DNA from: Schistosoma mansoni
Lineage: Eukaryota; Platyhelminthes; Trematoda; Strigeidida; Schistosomatidae
Assembly: GCF_000237925.1 (NCBI RefSeq)
Contig: NC_031495.1
Coordinates: 35,743,511 to 35,807,510 of the forward strand
Reading direction: 5' to 3'
Length of the DNA stretch: 64,000 nt
A model generated the notes under the pieces. That model did no database searches. It saw nothing but the letters and a program-made list of their open reading frames with translations, and was not told the DNA's origin. Made by a program: the position numbers and the translations under genes. Positions 22,901 to 38,500 of the stretch are shown in pieces (the stretch's first letter is position 1; every line of letters starts with the position of its first letter).

Positions 22901-23495
22901 TTTACATTTATTATGTCCTACATGTTCTGTTCAGGATTGTGCTGGAGCACACTGACTGGCCATTTATTAGCTAATCAGCGCTAGTGGATATTTGGAGAAT
23001 TCTTTTGTGTAAAATCATAAGTATACTAACGTTTTTCTTATTGTGATTTTTACTCCTCTTCAACCTTGCTTGTCTGAAATATAACTACTTCCCTGTCCAA
23101 CCGTACTCTGATATAGGGACATATCGAGTGAGGTAGTATCCGAATAATACTAAGCAATAAGAGTAAACGGGTCGTAATAATAGATTATAACAAAATGTAC
23201 CACTGATATAACCTATATTGTGCTATAAGAATGATCACTATCAAAAGTTGATCCAATCCTCTGATTATTCTGCAGAAACCAGAGGAGATTCCAAGTGCCA
23301 AGATTTTTAGGTCATATAGGATGTTCAACTTTACGTGAAAGATAAATGAAGCTAAAGTGGTCAATGTTTTATTTTGTAACAATCGGAAAATGAAGCTTTG
23401 ATGAAGGACATAAATTACGTAGAAATAAAAAGGGAAGTGGAGAAAATTAAACAAAAACCTTTCCAAAAATAAAACGAAATATTTTATTATTTCTA

Positions 23496-23535
<40 letters not shown>

Positions 23536-26500
23536 AGAAAAAATAGTGTACAGTGGTCAGCATAGTTAATTTATTAAACATACTCCGATTATTTATCTCT
23601 AAAACTAACCTTGCGAAGACTTGCTGTGAACATAACACACTCAAAAAGTGGCCCGATAGCTTTAAGAAACTTATCAAGATACGGTCTTTTTCGGACATAC
23701 ACCTAAAAAGAATGACGACAATTAAATAACACTATTTGACAAGATTAAACAAAAATTAATACGTTTTCTTTCTTGATATAATCGAAATACTAGTAATTTG
23801 TAAATGTTTGAAAGATCCAGTGAATTCTTTAGAATCTGAGGTGAATTAAAAGCAATTCGATGGAACGGTTATTAAATCAAAGTAAGAAATATTAACATAC
23901 AAAGTGCTCGACACAAATAATGGGTGATAAATAATGATACGGAAGAAATTTCATGAATAAAACGAGAATTGAAGCCTAAACTAGAGACAGTATTACTTGA
24001 CTTATCCAATTTATTTCCCTCACCAACGTAGAACCTGGGACACATATACATTTTTCTGAATTTGCCACACAACACCAGCACAATGAAATAAGGTTACCAG
24101 AATGAATGCCAGAGTAGTAGAAGCAGTAGTATCAGCGAAAGTAAAAAAACTACGTATACACACTACGATTCGAGATGATTGAATGAATTTGAGGAATAAC
24201 AAGTAAATATTATCCTGAAACTTAGGATCCAAGGCAGTACAAGGAGTGAATATATGTAAGTCATGTCACTTAATATCTCCAATGATTGGTCACGATAATC
24301 GAGTAGACTCCAACCAAGTAGCTTGCACCTACACCTACAAAGATGTCATGGAAACTGGAATCAACATAAGTTACCAAAAATTGATTTAAGCTGCGTTACA
24401 GATATTAAATACACAATTACAGCTCTGTATCCAACTTAAATCAACAATCGATGGCTAACTGATAGGATGATATGGTTTGAACTGATCACCTTTAGTATTC
24501 TCGTACACTATTCATCTAATCACATAGAACATACGTGTAAATAGGTGTCCTCTAACTTATTCGGCTTAAACCATGTGATGTATTATCTAAGTTAGAATGA
24601 TATGGACCAAAAGGATAAAGCTGATAAAAAAAATTCTTCACACAAGTCAAGGAAAGCTACAGTATATTAAACAATTAAGCTAGAATTCTAAAACTGAATA
24701 TATGGAAACCTATCAATGATTAGTAAAATTCCTGTCTAAAATAATAGATTTAACGAAACCGGTGTGACTAAACGTGAAAATAAGAAGAATAACATGCGCT
24801 TTACAACCTAGATTCCATTCACTTTTATCAACGAAAATCAAATTATCAAGAAAACAAATAATGAGTAGTTTGAGGCACACCAACTCGTAGTTTGTCAAAT
24901 TGTGTGGTCTAGGCTACGTCCCATAAGTTGGTTGATACACATAGTAAGAATAGAAAATTACAAACAGAAAAGAACGCTTGATTGCATGTGTAACTGTGCC
25001 AGTCTCATATATTGATTTAACAAAAAGCACATACATAAACCAGAGCAAAAATTCACTCATAATCACGTGAGCAAATTTAGCACAGAGAAATTTAAACAGA
25101 CACACTATTGAAACGAATGCTGGTTTTGTGAAAAAATCAAATGATCGATTTGGACATCGTTTAAAATCAATAGGTACACGTCACGCTGTGTTCCATAAAC
25201 ACGGAAGTCGAGTGAACAACTTTAAATAGAAAATTTATGATTGTAGGTAGACAATGGTAGCAAACGAGAATTCAAGAGTAACTAACAATGAAGGCCTTTA
25301 AAATTATTAATTTAAGTGAATGACTGAAGTGAAAATAAAACGATTCATTGATGAATATGTTTCACATATTTGAATAAACTATCATTACTTCATCATCACT
25401 ACCACTAAATAGTAAACTGAGTAGAGGTTTTATTTAGCTGAAGCAAAAAATGACTACAAAATTCAAATTTAGTGTCAGATCTCAAGAACAGCCCTAAACA
25501 TAACCACTGATGACAAAGAGCATGTTATTGAAACCCACACACTAAAAACAACCACAGAAACTAAGAACAGTGAAAAGGCAATTAAATTCAGATTCAACCA
25601 CCACCATGGACTAGAAAATAAGTAGGGTTTGTTAATGATCACTGAATAGCATAACAAGGCCGTTTATATTAACACTGTTTAATGATTGTACCGATGAAAT
25701 TAGGATGACATTGGAGGTGGGTCTAAAAATTACAAGCAAATAAGTATTCCGAAAAATCGATTTAATTTGAGTTGTACGTTATTATAATGGCAACAGGGAA
25801 TGAGAAGATAATATGTTGAAACACTCACAGCTTCAAAAATCTGCTGAAGTCCTCAAAAGTGACTAACAGAGATATTATTTAACCGTACTCAGCATTGCAT
25901 CGATATTGCGAATCACCAGGTAAAATAACGTCTCTCAATGTACGCTTATGGCTGACACTTACTGATAATAAACGGTTGTTTAAAGATAACTGCAACAAAG
26001 TATTACGTTAATCTGTTTGGTGGACAAGAGCGCTGAAGTTCCCTTCAGTGTCTTTTAGCTTGACTTAGCCTACCTTCTTATGAGATGAAATTGCCTGTCA
26101 CAATCACTACATTTGAAGGTTAGAAAGGTTCCGGTCGAAATAATCTTTTACTTCACCCTAGCTGAAGTCAGCAAGAATGTAGGTAGAGATTAAGAGGTTA
26201 CGTGTGTATCTGTCTTTCGAGAACTTACATTCCCATTCAATAGAACAAAATGTATCTGTCAGCTGAGATTCTGTTCATGAATTACTACTCTGCTTTAGAA
26301 CTCGGTACCATACTTAAATTGGCAAGAAAACGACAAGCCCCTAACGGGTCTCTAGACATGCGAAAACCGACTTATGGTAGCCAAATACACAGCGGTGGTG
26401 TTCATTCTGTTGTGCTAATGAGGTATGGTAACTTGGACCGATGCGTTGTAGATGACTGACTGAGCCAAATACACTAGTTTTAGTAAGGTCAAATAAATCA

Positions 26501-29500
26501 GATTTCAGTCCTGAAGGCGGGTTTGGGACGCAGTACATACATTCAGGATGATACGCATTTTTCGGGGTAAGGTTTCAGATCAAGGTTACCATGTTGCAAA
26601 CACAGAGTTGCAAATGATAAGACAAATGAAACTAGTGTAGGATTAGTAAGAAAAAAGTATAAATTGAGGGAAGAGCTTGGTTATGAGCAGTATTGATTAG
26701 TGTTCTTAGTGAAAGCCAACGGCAAACGCTTCCCCGTTGCCCAAATTGTGGAAAAAGGTATTCCCGAAGGGCTCGGAAAAGCAACTGGTTTAGTATTTAA
26801 GGTACTGTCGACGACAGGACAGTTGCAGAAGGTCGGTTATTTTCGTATTGCTAGTTTATACTCTACAAACCACACCATATTTTTAGAACCAACTTTCTCA
26901 GTCACTCCTTCTGTCTTTAGGAAAACAACATCTTGCCTATCTATTACCATATGACAATCCAGTCGACAATAGAGCCTAGCTCAAACAATGTACTTGCTGT
27001 TTATTTTCCAACCGATATCTAACCGACCTGTCTGGAATGGTAGAACCGAAAGGAAGAATTAGCTTTGCATCTGATCATTACATTATTCACCACGCATTCA
27101 ACATATACCAGCAAATTACGAATTATTTCATCTCACTCTAAGTAATACTGTGAAACAAACGAGAGCTGCTATGCAAAACATTTATTTCTTGATAAGTAAC
27201 CTCTTACCCAAGACCCTATCATGAAGATTACCATACTCCTATTGAGGATTTATGCTTTATTTCTAATTGTTTCTGCTTAATTAATTGATTGGGAATATCC
27301 ATAAAGATATGAGATGAGACATGATAGGAAGTATTATAAAAACAGATCATTTATGCTCAGCAGTCAGCTAGCAATCTATTACAGATCCATAACCTGAACG
27401 ATTAACATTTAGTTATTAAACCTGGTAGTTGTAAAATAATTCACAAGTAACCATGTGACACTTCACAATATGAAATATTTTCGACTTCATACCAAGCAAT
27501 CACGTCGTAAGACAAATTCGCAGAGATAAACCCTACAGAATGAATCTATCTAAGTAATAACTTTAGTTCAGCAAAGGAGGTCTACTCTCTAGCAATGTCA
27601 TTTACTGAGGCCGTGTGATCGTATTTTATACATAAGGGTCTATAAAATAGGAGGGTGTTGGGTCATTAACAACGTCCTCAAAGGTCACCGAAAATTTCAA
27701 GTATCAAAATCAAGTTACGTAATAGTCAAAGGATAGTCAGAAACAGTAGACTACAATATCTGAAATTATTATAAGTGCTATTGTACAACTTTAGTAAACG
27801 ATAACATCTAAAAAAATCTCCGCCTGTTATTTGTCAGATGACAGGCAAAGGGGTTTTTATGCAATAAATATGGATAAATTAGGTGTGAATGAAGATAAAC
27901 TAAGTCAAATTAATTATCACATATCTCAAAAGTATAATTTAACTAACTTGTTGAACAGTGCCATTGATTTCAACGGGAACAACAAAATCTGCATTTTCTA
28001 CATACTGGAATATGAAAAAATATATTTGAAGTATATGAATCTTGTAGACACAAATAGATATAAATATAAGACAAAAGTTCTAAATTCCAAATTATTCTAA
28101 TAACCCAGAAGACCTAAGAGTCAAAGAGAAAGACGTTAAACCAAGACAACGAATTTCTCATATTTGTTTAGATCTAATTAGAATGAACAATACTATATAC
28201 TGTTGAAGAAATGGATTTGATTAGGGTGAACGCATATCTTAACATTTTGTTCATAACCAAAAAAACTGCTTTTTTACATTTAATATATTTCTTGATATTT
28301 GTAACAAATCCATTTTACCAATCATCTAAGCATTTGTCATTTAATTTGTCATTATATTACTTCGTAAACATACATGAATATACTTCACATTACTACATAA
28401 AGTTGGGAAAGAATGTCACCGGATTACTACAAACAGGCTCAAACTAATATGTTTACAACGAATGACCGGGTCCCTTATAAAGCTTAGTAAGAGATCTGAA
28501 GATGTGTGACACTGAAAAATCAGAAAGTGTGAAGAAAAACAACTATTCTCATATGGTTAATTCTTCTTCCAGCCGATGTACGCTTATGATAAAAACTTTC
28601 GTAAGTGCTCAAACAATAAGTAAAGCGCCGGACTCACGGAACTCCACACTAATGATACAAACAAATTAGTCTGGAAAACAAGAACATAACTTTGATCTAA
28701 TTCACCAGAAATTACTCGTTTCAAAGCTTTCCCCTTACGATTGACTTTTAATCACTTTTCTGGTACAAACACTGCAAATATGCCAGGTAGATAAAAAGTT
28801 TCTTTCGTACAGTTTGCTTAAAAATCCAATTTTAATAATCAAGTAGGCAATAGACGCCCGAATTTCTGATACGTTGTTCATAATGTAGAGGCTCTAACAG
28901 ATAAGTGTAATTAATTATTGCCATTCACACTAATTGAATGTTCTAGAACATTATTTAAAATGGCAAAGAGACATTTGTTGATTACTTTCCATTAAATCTT
29001 GGAGATTTTCGAGTAGAAAACCCATTAGATCATTTCGTGACCTTACTAACCCTATATGTTTTAAAGTTCACACTTTTGTTAACTATTTTTATATTGCTGT
29101 ACAATGTTGCAACTTTAACGATGCTTTTTTATTTGACGTCGCATATTTGCAATAGATTCAGATAGAAGATTGTCATGAACTTTTCAATCTAACGAAGGTT
29201 TGATCAGATATCTCTTTTTAAGCAATATACTTGATTGACAATTTTTCTGAATACAAATATTATTACCATGAGATCAAATGTTATGGATTGCAGATACTAT
29301 CAGGCATTTTGTACTGAGAAAAATACTTAATAACCTGGTTTGATACCTTACGATATAGATGGTTTATCAAACAGTAGTTAAAATTCATATCAGAATAAAA
29401 TATGGCTGTTACAGAAGCAATTAATATCGTAAAACTTGAATTTTATGATATACTTTTTGATTCAAAAACACATTCGAAATACTATCCTAGTGAAGTCACA

Positions 29501-32500
29501 CGGCTCTAAATTTCATCGCACACAAACATGAAACTACACAGACAGTCGTCTATTAAAGTGCGTACATATACGGGGGAATGTAAACAAACATCAACTAAAT
29601 ACAATTGATCAACAGTGACAAATATAAACTAACTACATAGTACCAATGAAAAAGATTCTCGCACACTTTCTAAAGATAGATCGATTACAAATCAAAAAGT
29701 AAGGTAAACAGAAGAAATACTATGCCGGAAAAGTTTACTTTATGAACTAAAATCATTTTCCAAACAAATCAAAATGACCATAACATTTATTTGAAGAAAA
29801 TGTAAGAAAGTAAACCCTTACATGATATTAGTTTAGGTTACTACAATTTTTAATAAAATAGAATCATAAAATGGTCCAAAAGGAAAATGTTAGTCAACAA
29901 ATGAACACAGAGATAAGATTTTCCAGATTTATTAACAGAACGTAAAGCGGTAACTTTTAGACAGTAGGTTAGTAAGTTTGAACCATGATGACTAGTAATT
30001 AAAGAAAGTAGAGATGACAACTATGTAGTGAAGTCGAAATTTGCTTTGTTTAAGAAAACAGAACGCTAAAGTGAACCGCAATATTTTGGATGATCCCAAT
30101 AAGTGATATGCATTTTCGAATGTTAATTTTTATTGACTGTGATGCTTCAGAAGTGACATGAGATTTATTCGATTCCAAACTTTTCCTTCAGTAGTAAAAC
30201 AATCATAAAGTTATTTCGACAGATGATACAAATGTAATTGCATCTTACCGATATGTTATTATTACCCTACGAGAACAAACAGGTGTTAATGACCGAATAT
30301 TAAGGTCCATCGACATCTAATTGGTTAACAGCTGACATTTTATACAATAAGTAGTGAACTAGAGAGGGAATGTCAATAGAGTAGAATCAACAACAAAAAT
30401 TTGGCACAGCTAAGCATTTAGTGGAATAGCTACTTTTTTTTAAGTCAAATAATTTGCCTTTTTTAAGTGAGTTTGGTTTATAGGTGTACACTTTTCACAT
30501 TTGTAATGTTTTCTTAGAGTAATGCTTACAAAGATAGATCTCTCATCAGTTGAGATTCTTAGAATGATGTCTCTCAACGGTTTAAACTACAGAAACAACA
30601 TACTTTTATCGGGTAAGTATACAGAGAAAATGCAGCCTTGTTGTTAAGAGGGGAGAAAAGAGAAATATGTAACTTAGAAAGCTCGTCTGTTGTGTATTGA
30701 CATATGTACTTATAATGGACACTTATTAAACAAATAATTTGTAAGACTTTTATATAGTCTTAATTTTAAGCTAACTCTCACCCAACAACTACTGCCATAC
30801 CCTTACTCTCAATAAAGTACAGTCAACCAACGATAAGTAATCAAGCTATGTATTGAAGCTCGGTTGGTTTTTTCTAGCCTACTCCACTTGTGGCGTAGGC
30901 AAGAGTTTTGCCTACCAACTAAAGGACTAGTATGCTCCGTTCTACCTTATGGCTGTAAAACGTGGTCTTTAAGAACAGAGGACATTTGTAGGTTACTAGT
31001 ACTTGATCATAGATGCCTTTGAACCATTGCTTGTATATACTAGAACCACAGATTTAACAATTCTGGTGTTAAATGCAGGTGAGTATGGTAAATCGACTGG
31101 TGAAGTTGTGGATCTTTATCGACAGAGATGGTTGGGACATGGATTATGTGTCCCCGACCAACGACCACTTCAAGACCCAATGATGGTTGGTGTATGAGTG
31201 GGTTAGAAAGCTAGGGTCGTTCAAACAAAGCATAGCATCAATTCACTGATTTCTGGAATGAGCTATGTTGGTAGTTGAAGACTAGGTGGAAGGGCTCAGA
31301 GTCCTCCACAATGGCTGAGTTGCGTTCGCTATTTATTTTCCCTTAGATCCTAAGTTTCTAAACAAATTTAAAGAGGAATTTATATTCCACCAATCCATAT
31401 TTTCTGGAATTATATCTTCTATGAGTAATCTCTTCTACTAACATTAATTCTTTTTTATCAACTCTATTACTCTGGAATTTCCCTCGATAATATCACGTCA
31501 CTTAATGGGATATGGCGACTCATACAGATGCACAAATGTCCCAGATTATACGTTGAGCATAGCTGAGTGCTTTGGTTAGATATCTTATTGAGATTCGTCA
31601 TTCAACGGTAGTTTGATGGTTAAGAACCAATAGGTGGCAGGTTTGAACCCCGCACCAACTACTTTAATTTGGGCACCCCAGTAATATCCCTACGCCACAG
31701 ACAAACAGTACGGGTTAAAGATGAGTAAATAAACCTTTACATAGCAAATAGGTTGTATTAATGTTGAGACTCACTATCTATACTGCTTTGTAACTTCCAT
31801 TTCGCGTATATAATAAGGTGAGTTAAAAGTTCAATTAATGGAAAGTACTGATGATCAGTCATTTCAATTTCTTGAGATTAAGTTGATGGTTTAGGAACGT
31901 GAAATTTCGTATGGCACATTGATCCCATGACAAGTACATTACCGGAGGATATTAGCTACTGATTGCCCAAAATAGGTATTTTAAAAGTATATTGGTACGT
32001 ATTACCGTCACGATGCTAGGACTGGTTGCAAGAAGCGGAGAAGTGGCCACTGTATGACATGGTGCCGGGGTATGAAAGAAAGCTATACAGAACTGACATC
32101 TGTCAGTCCATCATAACTAACTGGTTGGAATCCTAGAAACAGTGCAACTTAGTGGCTCGATATGTTGTCAAACACGGCTCAGAATAGAAGCCAATGACGG
32201 TGCTGAAGTCCATAAAAATGAGAACTTCAACAGAAAGGACTGTTCCTGGATTTACTTTATTAACTGTTGTCTCTCTTATTGTAAACTATTATCGTCCACT
32301 TCTTATTTATTTGTTTATTTTGATCATAATCTCCTTCCTTTCTCTATCTTTTTGCCATATTTTCTTATTTGTGTGGCACATGTGTTTTGGTATCCATTGA
32401 TATAGCGAGTAATAGGTTAATCATTTGAAATGCGAATGACATATAAAATTGATTTTTTTCAAATGTGTACGTATTCATCACATCTTAAGAAGGACTATAG

Positions 32501-35500
32501 ATGATTAATTGTATAATATTGTAAATATGCGTTCGCACAGTATGCTATTGTATTATTATTGTTAAATACAACTCAGTTCAATTTATACAAATCTGACTTT
32601 ATTCTAACTGTAAATAAATCACATAAAATGTAAGGTATTCTTAAATCATTTCGATTTATTTTGAGAGTCAAATAAATCCTTATCGCCAATCTTCGCACCT
32701 ATTCTCATGTGTTCAGGTTGCCGTGTAGATTTTTCCTGAGGTCACTAGAAGCGTTCGGTGAAAAACTTATGATTCATTTGTATTAGTGTTTGTATTCTAG
32801 ATAAATTAATATAAAAACTGAAGGAACACTCCTAATAGATTCCACCGCTGACAGCAATCTATTTTATATACTCCCAAAACTATTTACTTAACTAAACTGA
32901 ATCATGAACAACGATAATAATTCATCAGGAAAAAAGTATTTAGGAAATTAATTGAATGAAATAAGACTTACTTTAAAGGAACTATGCACCAATGTCTCAT
33001 CCAAATCCAAAACTAAGCACTTTTTATTCACACAGTCTGAGTCAACTTCACCCAAGAGATCTATTCCAGGTGGTAACTGAAAAAGAAAATAGATGGATTT
33101 AGGGATTTGTCGCTAGTCTTGATAATAAATGAATGTTCAATCAAAATAATTCAATAATAAAAATGAAATCCTCATGAATTGACAGTTCTTAATTCATACC
33201 AATGTAATAAATTAGGGTGAACTCTTTCAACTATCCACTTATCAAAACAAGAGGTGACGTTTGCTTAATGCTCATCAACACAACTAAATTTTAATATATC
33301 TTTTTTGACGCTTCTGCATAACTTCTAATATATTAATTTGACTAAAGTCTTAAATAAGGCGTTATCGAAACCCGATACCTTTAGAGTTAGTAGCTAAAGA
33401 TGACTTAGTCTGTTTGAGTTCCATAATCCAACCCGAATACAATAGGAAATAGCTTTTCATCATTCAATCATTTGAATCTCCAAACATAAACGAATTCATG
33501 AAACAACTGAGTGACGAAAAAAACAAGAACAGCATGTCTCCCAATTAGAACCGGCGTTCCAGTTTCTAACTCGGTTTATACATGAAGAGCTCACAATCGC
33601 TGAAATTCAAAAACATATCCTTACCAAGTAGAAAGAGATTGGATACAATGCATTTACGGCAAGAAGTTTGAACCGTCTTCACTGAGCTCAAGATGCTATT
33701 GACAAGTAAATGTCTTTGGAGATGAACACGTTGTAAAAAACGAATATTTTTCGGATTACGCTGACAACTATCAAGCTACTTTTTTGATCAAAAGAATAAA
33801 ATTTCACTGGACAAAACCAAAACCCTATTGGTAGATTCCTTGTAGTACAGATTGTAGTCAGCTATAATAGTATTTTTGAGAACTGGCAACAACTTTTACA
33901 TGATCTAGGTAATAGGTAACTCTATGAATGTCAGACAGTCGTATCTATTAGTTGTTAAGACATATGGGGCAGTTTTTATATCAAGTGGTTAGTATTTAAG
34001 AATCACTTTTATTTGAAGACGGGCATCTTTAAGATCCAGTTTAGCAAAAGAATATGGCGACAGTCTGGGATAATGAAAAAACTGTCTGTGAATAAAAGCA
34101 CTTTAAAAGCAGGCGAATCAGTGCAGATAGGTAATGATCTATTTGCCTTCAGAACCACTATTTGCCATAAGAATAGGAGTTATGAAACATGTTAGCTGAT
34201 AATACTTTTTCGTCAACTTTTTGAGGAGAACGGTGTTGAAACACTACGCTCGAGAACTTTTGTGTCGTTGAACGATGACTCGAACCGAGATTAAGAACGC
34301 TGATGAAGTATTCGATGAGTTCAGAAGCAATATTCTTAAATTTATCGGAGTGGCGTGTTAAGTTACACATAAAAATTGTCAATACATTATGCAACAGAAT
34401 AAAATCAAACTAATGGGCATTGGGGAGGTTTAAATCAAAATTTATATACATAATTTCACTCTAAATAAAACGATGTATTTTTCTCAATTTGAACTTACAG
34501 GGTCAAGATTTTCGGAAGAAGCATCACCTTGTCCACTATTTCTATCGTAATTGATAGAATACTGGTCATGAGGGCAGCTGTCAGAAACAAAATGATTACC
34601 ATCAGGGTGGTCACACTCCACCCAAGGTGAATGCAAAGGCTGTGACTGTTGGTGGATCACATGATGTGAAGACTCAATACCATTAGTATTTTCTACCTGT
34701 GTAGTAGGATTCTGACATTCAGCGTTATCAGTGAGTTTTGTGCCGTATACATCATTAGATGTGTGGCGTTTTAAGGCTGTAAATTGAAAAGGATAGTGCG
34801 ACTTAGATGTGTTGACACTGATTCCGACAGTCGACCGCAAAACTGTTGACTCTATACGAACATCAGGATCGTTGAAACTGTAACCATTTGATACCGAAGC
34901 CGAATGGATAGAGCTATCAGCTTTTGATCCTAAAGCATTCAACACCGTACTGGGGAGAACAGGTTGGAAAATTGATACAGTAGGTATGGGTACTTCTTCG
35001 GTAGGTGACGGGGGAACTAATTGGTCAGCTTTACATTCCACCGTGTCGTCAACTGACAAACCCTTCGATTTTCTGGAGCGTTTTTTGCTTCCAGATTTTG
35101 CCGGTTTGGTTGACTTTTTATTTAAGAGATCATTTACTTCATTGGAGTTAGATTTGCCGTCAATAGGAGATTGAGACTTTGCGGACGATGTTCCTTTAAC
35201 GGAAGAGTTCTTTTGTTTTGACGGGGATGGATGGCAAGCTTTATCAGGGAAACAACACAGAAAACGTCGCCATTTGTTCCCAGGCTTTGTCGGCTTTATA
35301 TCAGTGTGGCAAGGCAAAACTTCTTTGGGCTCTTGCTTGGAAATCTCATGGGCTTAAATGAGAGTTAAAAACAATGATATATAAAAACACTATATGTAGT
35401 CAAAAATCATATTACTAAACCAACTTTAAAAACCCAACGCCGTCAATACAACTAATAGTAATGTGGAATACACTGTCAGTCGTAGACAACCTATGAAATG

Positions 35501-38500
35501 TCAAAAATGTTTATCATTTTAAGTTACCATACCTCACATCAACAAAAAGGAAAAAACTGGAAATGCGAACGCTTCAAATTACAACCCATCTCAGATGATC
35601 AATTTGAATGTCCTAACTTTGTCTGTAGTTTACAACCCTCAAAAGATGCACATTTCCGTACACGTTTTCTCAGTAAAATTAACAACAATAAAAATTGACG
35701 AATGTCAGCCGTTAATAAACTTTGGATATGATACTGCAATACTTCCGCAAACGGAACAGTCCAGTGGAGTACATGAGATGACGTCAAAAAAAAAAACACC
35801 AATCCAACGTTCTCAAGCCAGTAGCAAAGAAATGCTCCCTTCAATTTGTTGGTGGTAATAAAATGACATTTTGCCTAATGGTCATTTCAAGAAACATCGC
35901 TGTTAGCAATGCAATAAAATCGGACGTAGAGATAGGTGTTACAAATTGCGCCCTAGAACAATTAGATCTACAGAAAGACGGGGAAAATCCCCCCACATAC
36001 CAAGGGTCATTGCATTTAAGAGGTCTACTCGCAACAATTCAGAGTTACAGGTAGAGCTAAAAGAATATATATACCTTTACAAATAGATGAATATCCTACA
36101 AGGCTACAGCTAGATACAGCATCTTACATTACACGTGACCGGTGAAATATTGCATATTAAAGGATTATTACATTGGAATGTTACATATCAGGATGAAACT
36201 ACAGCCAAACCATGCTATATTACTGATGCTGACTTGAACACACTTGAACTTGACTGAATTAGTATACAGCCTATATTCGAAATCAAATATTTTTCTGTAA
36301 GTATAGAATCAAGATATTTCGGAGTTTTGCGGGATAAAGGTCTATACGGCAACCAATGGTGAGGTGAAATTCGAGATTAAAGTCATGAAGATTGCTTCTC
36401 CAATGTCAGAACCTCCTACAGTAACAAAGCCACCATAAATCTAATCCGAAGATGAGTAAATCACAGCTACGAATGGGGAGATACAACACTACTCCAGTTG
36501 GCAATTGATGTAATTGGCCCTAGAGAGGTAGAAGATACAAAGGAAGAGCATGTTTTAGTTAGGGTCGTGGCATTCAGCTCAACCGATATCATGGCTTCGG
36601 CAATCATAGTCCAGATCAAAGAAGACCGATACAATATGGCTGAGATGAAGGCAATAAATTAAATCAAGATTCCGACCGTCAAGCAATACTCAGAAGTGGT
36701 GGCTGCAGGTTTTCGGCTGGTCAAATGGTCGTAATGAAATCGAAAACCAGTCGAAGAGAATCGCAGCGCAATCCCACGTTATGAATGTTACCACAGAAAT
36801 AATACATAACGAGGAACTCAAAAGCCACACTCTAGAAGAATACAAATTTATACGTTGATTTTCTAACCAAACACTTTTGTCAAACAACAAAAGTCAAAGT
36901 GAAAACAAAAAGAAACTTCAATCCTTAGGGGGAAGGTGTTAGGAATAGAACAGATATATGACTCAATGATGAAATATATTATTTATTTTGCAAATGCTAT
37001 ACATATGTTAGATTACTGATTAACTACAAATAGTTCGATTGATCTGAAATTATTGACTGATCAAACACTTAAAATGATGTGTAATTAATTGGTTTGGATG
37101 TCATATGATAAGTGTTTGGTGAACAAATTAGTCTGCTTCTAGCCTTGTTTTCTCCCTTGAGTCGACAAAGGAGTCTCGTTTCGTTGCGATCAGTAGCAGC
37201 TAGAAATATTTCGCAGTTATAGAGGACAGTCGTATAAACTTATATCTTTCTTTGGGGACGACCATTCTTCTAACGACCTACTCTTATGTTAGCCAATAAT
37301 GCATGTTGGTACGTGGTAGCCGGATGTGTAACACATCACAATGCTTATTGTTTCATCAACTGTTTTATCATTTCTACACAACGATGGACACGACCAGATC
37401 ATTTTGATGTCAGTTATCGTTAAAGGCGTTCAAAGGATGGTTGTCGCTTGATTCTGGATCGTACGTATTTTTTGCGTAGTACTTAAAGCAGAAGTCCACC
37501 ACCAAAGAAGAACCTTCCAGAGTTTATTACCAAGATGTAAATGTCATAGATACTCCCACCTTAGGAGCAGCAACCCCCTTATAGAAAAACCAAGGAGTCA
37601 GATACATTAATATGGTTTTAACTCCTATAATTACTCGACGCTCAAATGAAGTGTAAAGGCAGCAACCTCGCGTAAATTAACCGTTTGGGATATAAACGTG
37701 AATGGATTGATTAGACATTCTTCCTAAGTAACGTTTTGGAGAATAGGCATGCTTATCTGTTAACAGTGACCCAATTTATTGGTCGACAGGCTTTACGGGA
37801 GTATCTTTCCGCGTTGTTGTCTCGTAAATTTAACATCAGTCAAATAAGAGTTTACAGTTAACTGTCATCTGAATTGACTAAGTCTAGTGGGGATTTCCAG
37901 AATTACCTACTTTACTTAATATTAGCACAGATATGTTTAGAGACTATACCTCCCTTGCCTAACGTTTCTAGAGTTTTATCTGCTACGATAAGACAATGAC
38001 TTAAATTACGTGCATGACATTGTTCTGTATAGGGGTAACTGGAAGGTTTTCTCACTAACTTGAGTACTGGTTTATGAGTGTTAAGGATACGTTTCTCGTC
38101 CTCTAAATTTAAAATATTGTTTTACGGTTGGTTAGTGTCTGTTAGTGGGATATAGATTGGATTAAGCATGTTTTATGCATGATGGTGTTGCTGCGCGCTG
38201 ATTGGTTAATTTTAAACCGATCAGCCCGGGCATATTATTGCAGAAAAATCTATAAGCTTCTTATGTATATACTATAAATATATGAACATTATTTAAACTA
38301 TTGATTGCTGTTCACTTATCATTATTATTTTGAATACCATTTCATTCCTGTTCAACGTGTTCTGATTTTGGGATCTTGTCGAGTGTCATCGTATAAGAAT
38401 ACTAAGCAATGGGAATAGCTGGGTCATTTATATAGCAAAAATACAAATTATAACAGTGTCAATATGTAGTTTAGCCACAGATAGAAATAAATGGGTGTTG

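Noticed and set aside
25954-25996. 27-bp candidate micro-exon with good splice sites in the phosphatase intron
   Set aside because: The translation (LSLNNRLLS) does not fit the family. The 57-bp exon at 27948-28004 fills the missing segment exactly.
26700-26954. 84-codon frame that looked protein-like ([13 protein letters not shown])
   Set aside because: No recognised family, no splice signals, and it lies in the phosphatase intron. Left unassigned.
31595-31725. Possible tRNA gene
   Set aside because: A and B box-like motifs occur, but no cloverleaf or anticodon arm forms. A SINE head is more likely.
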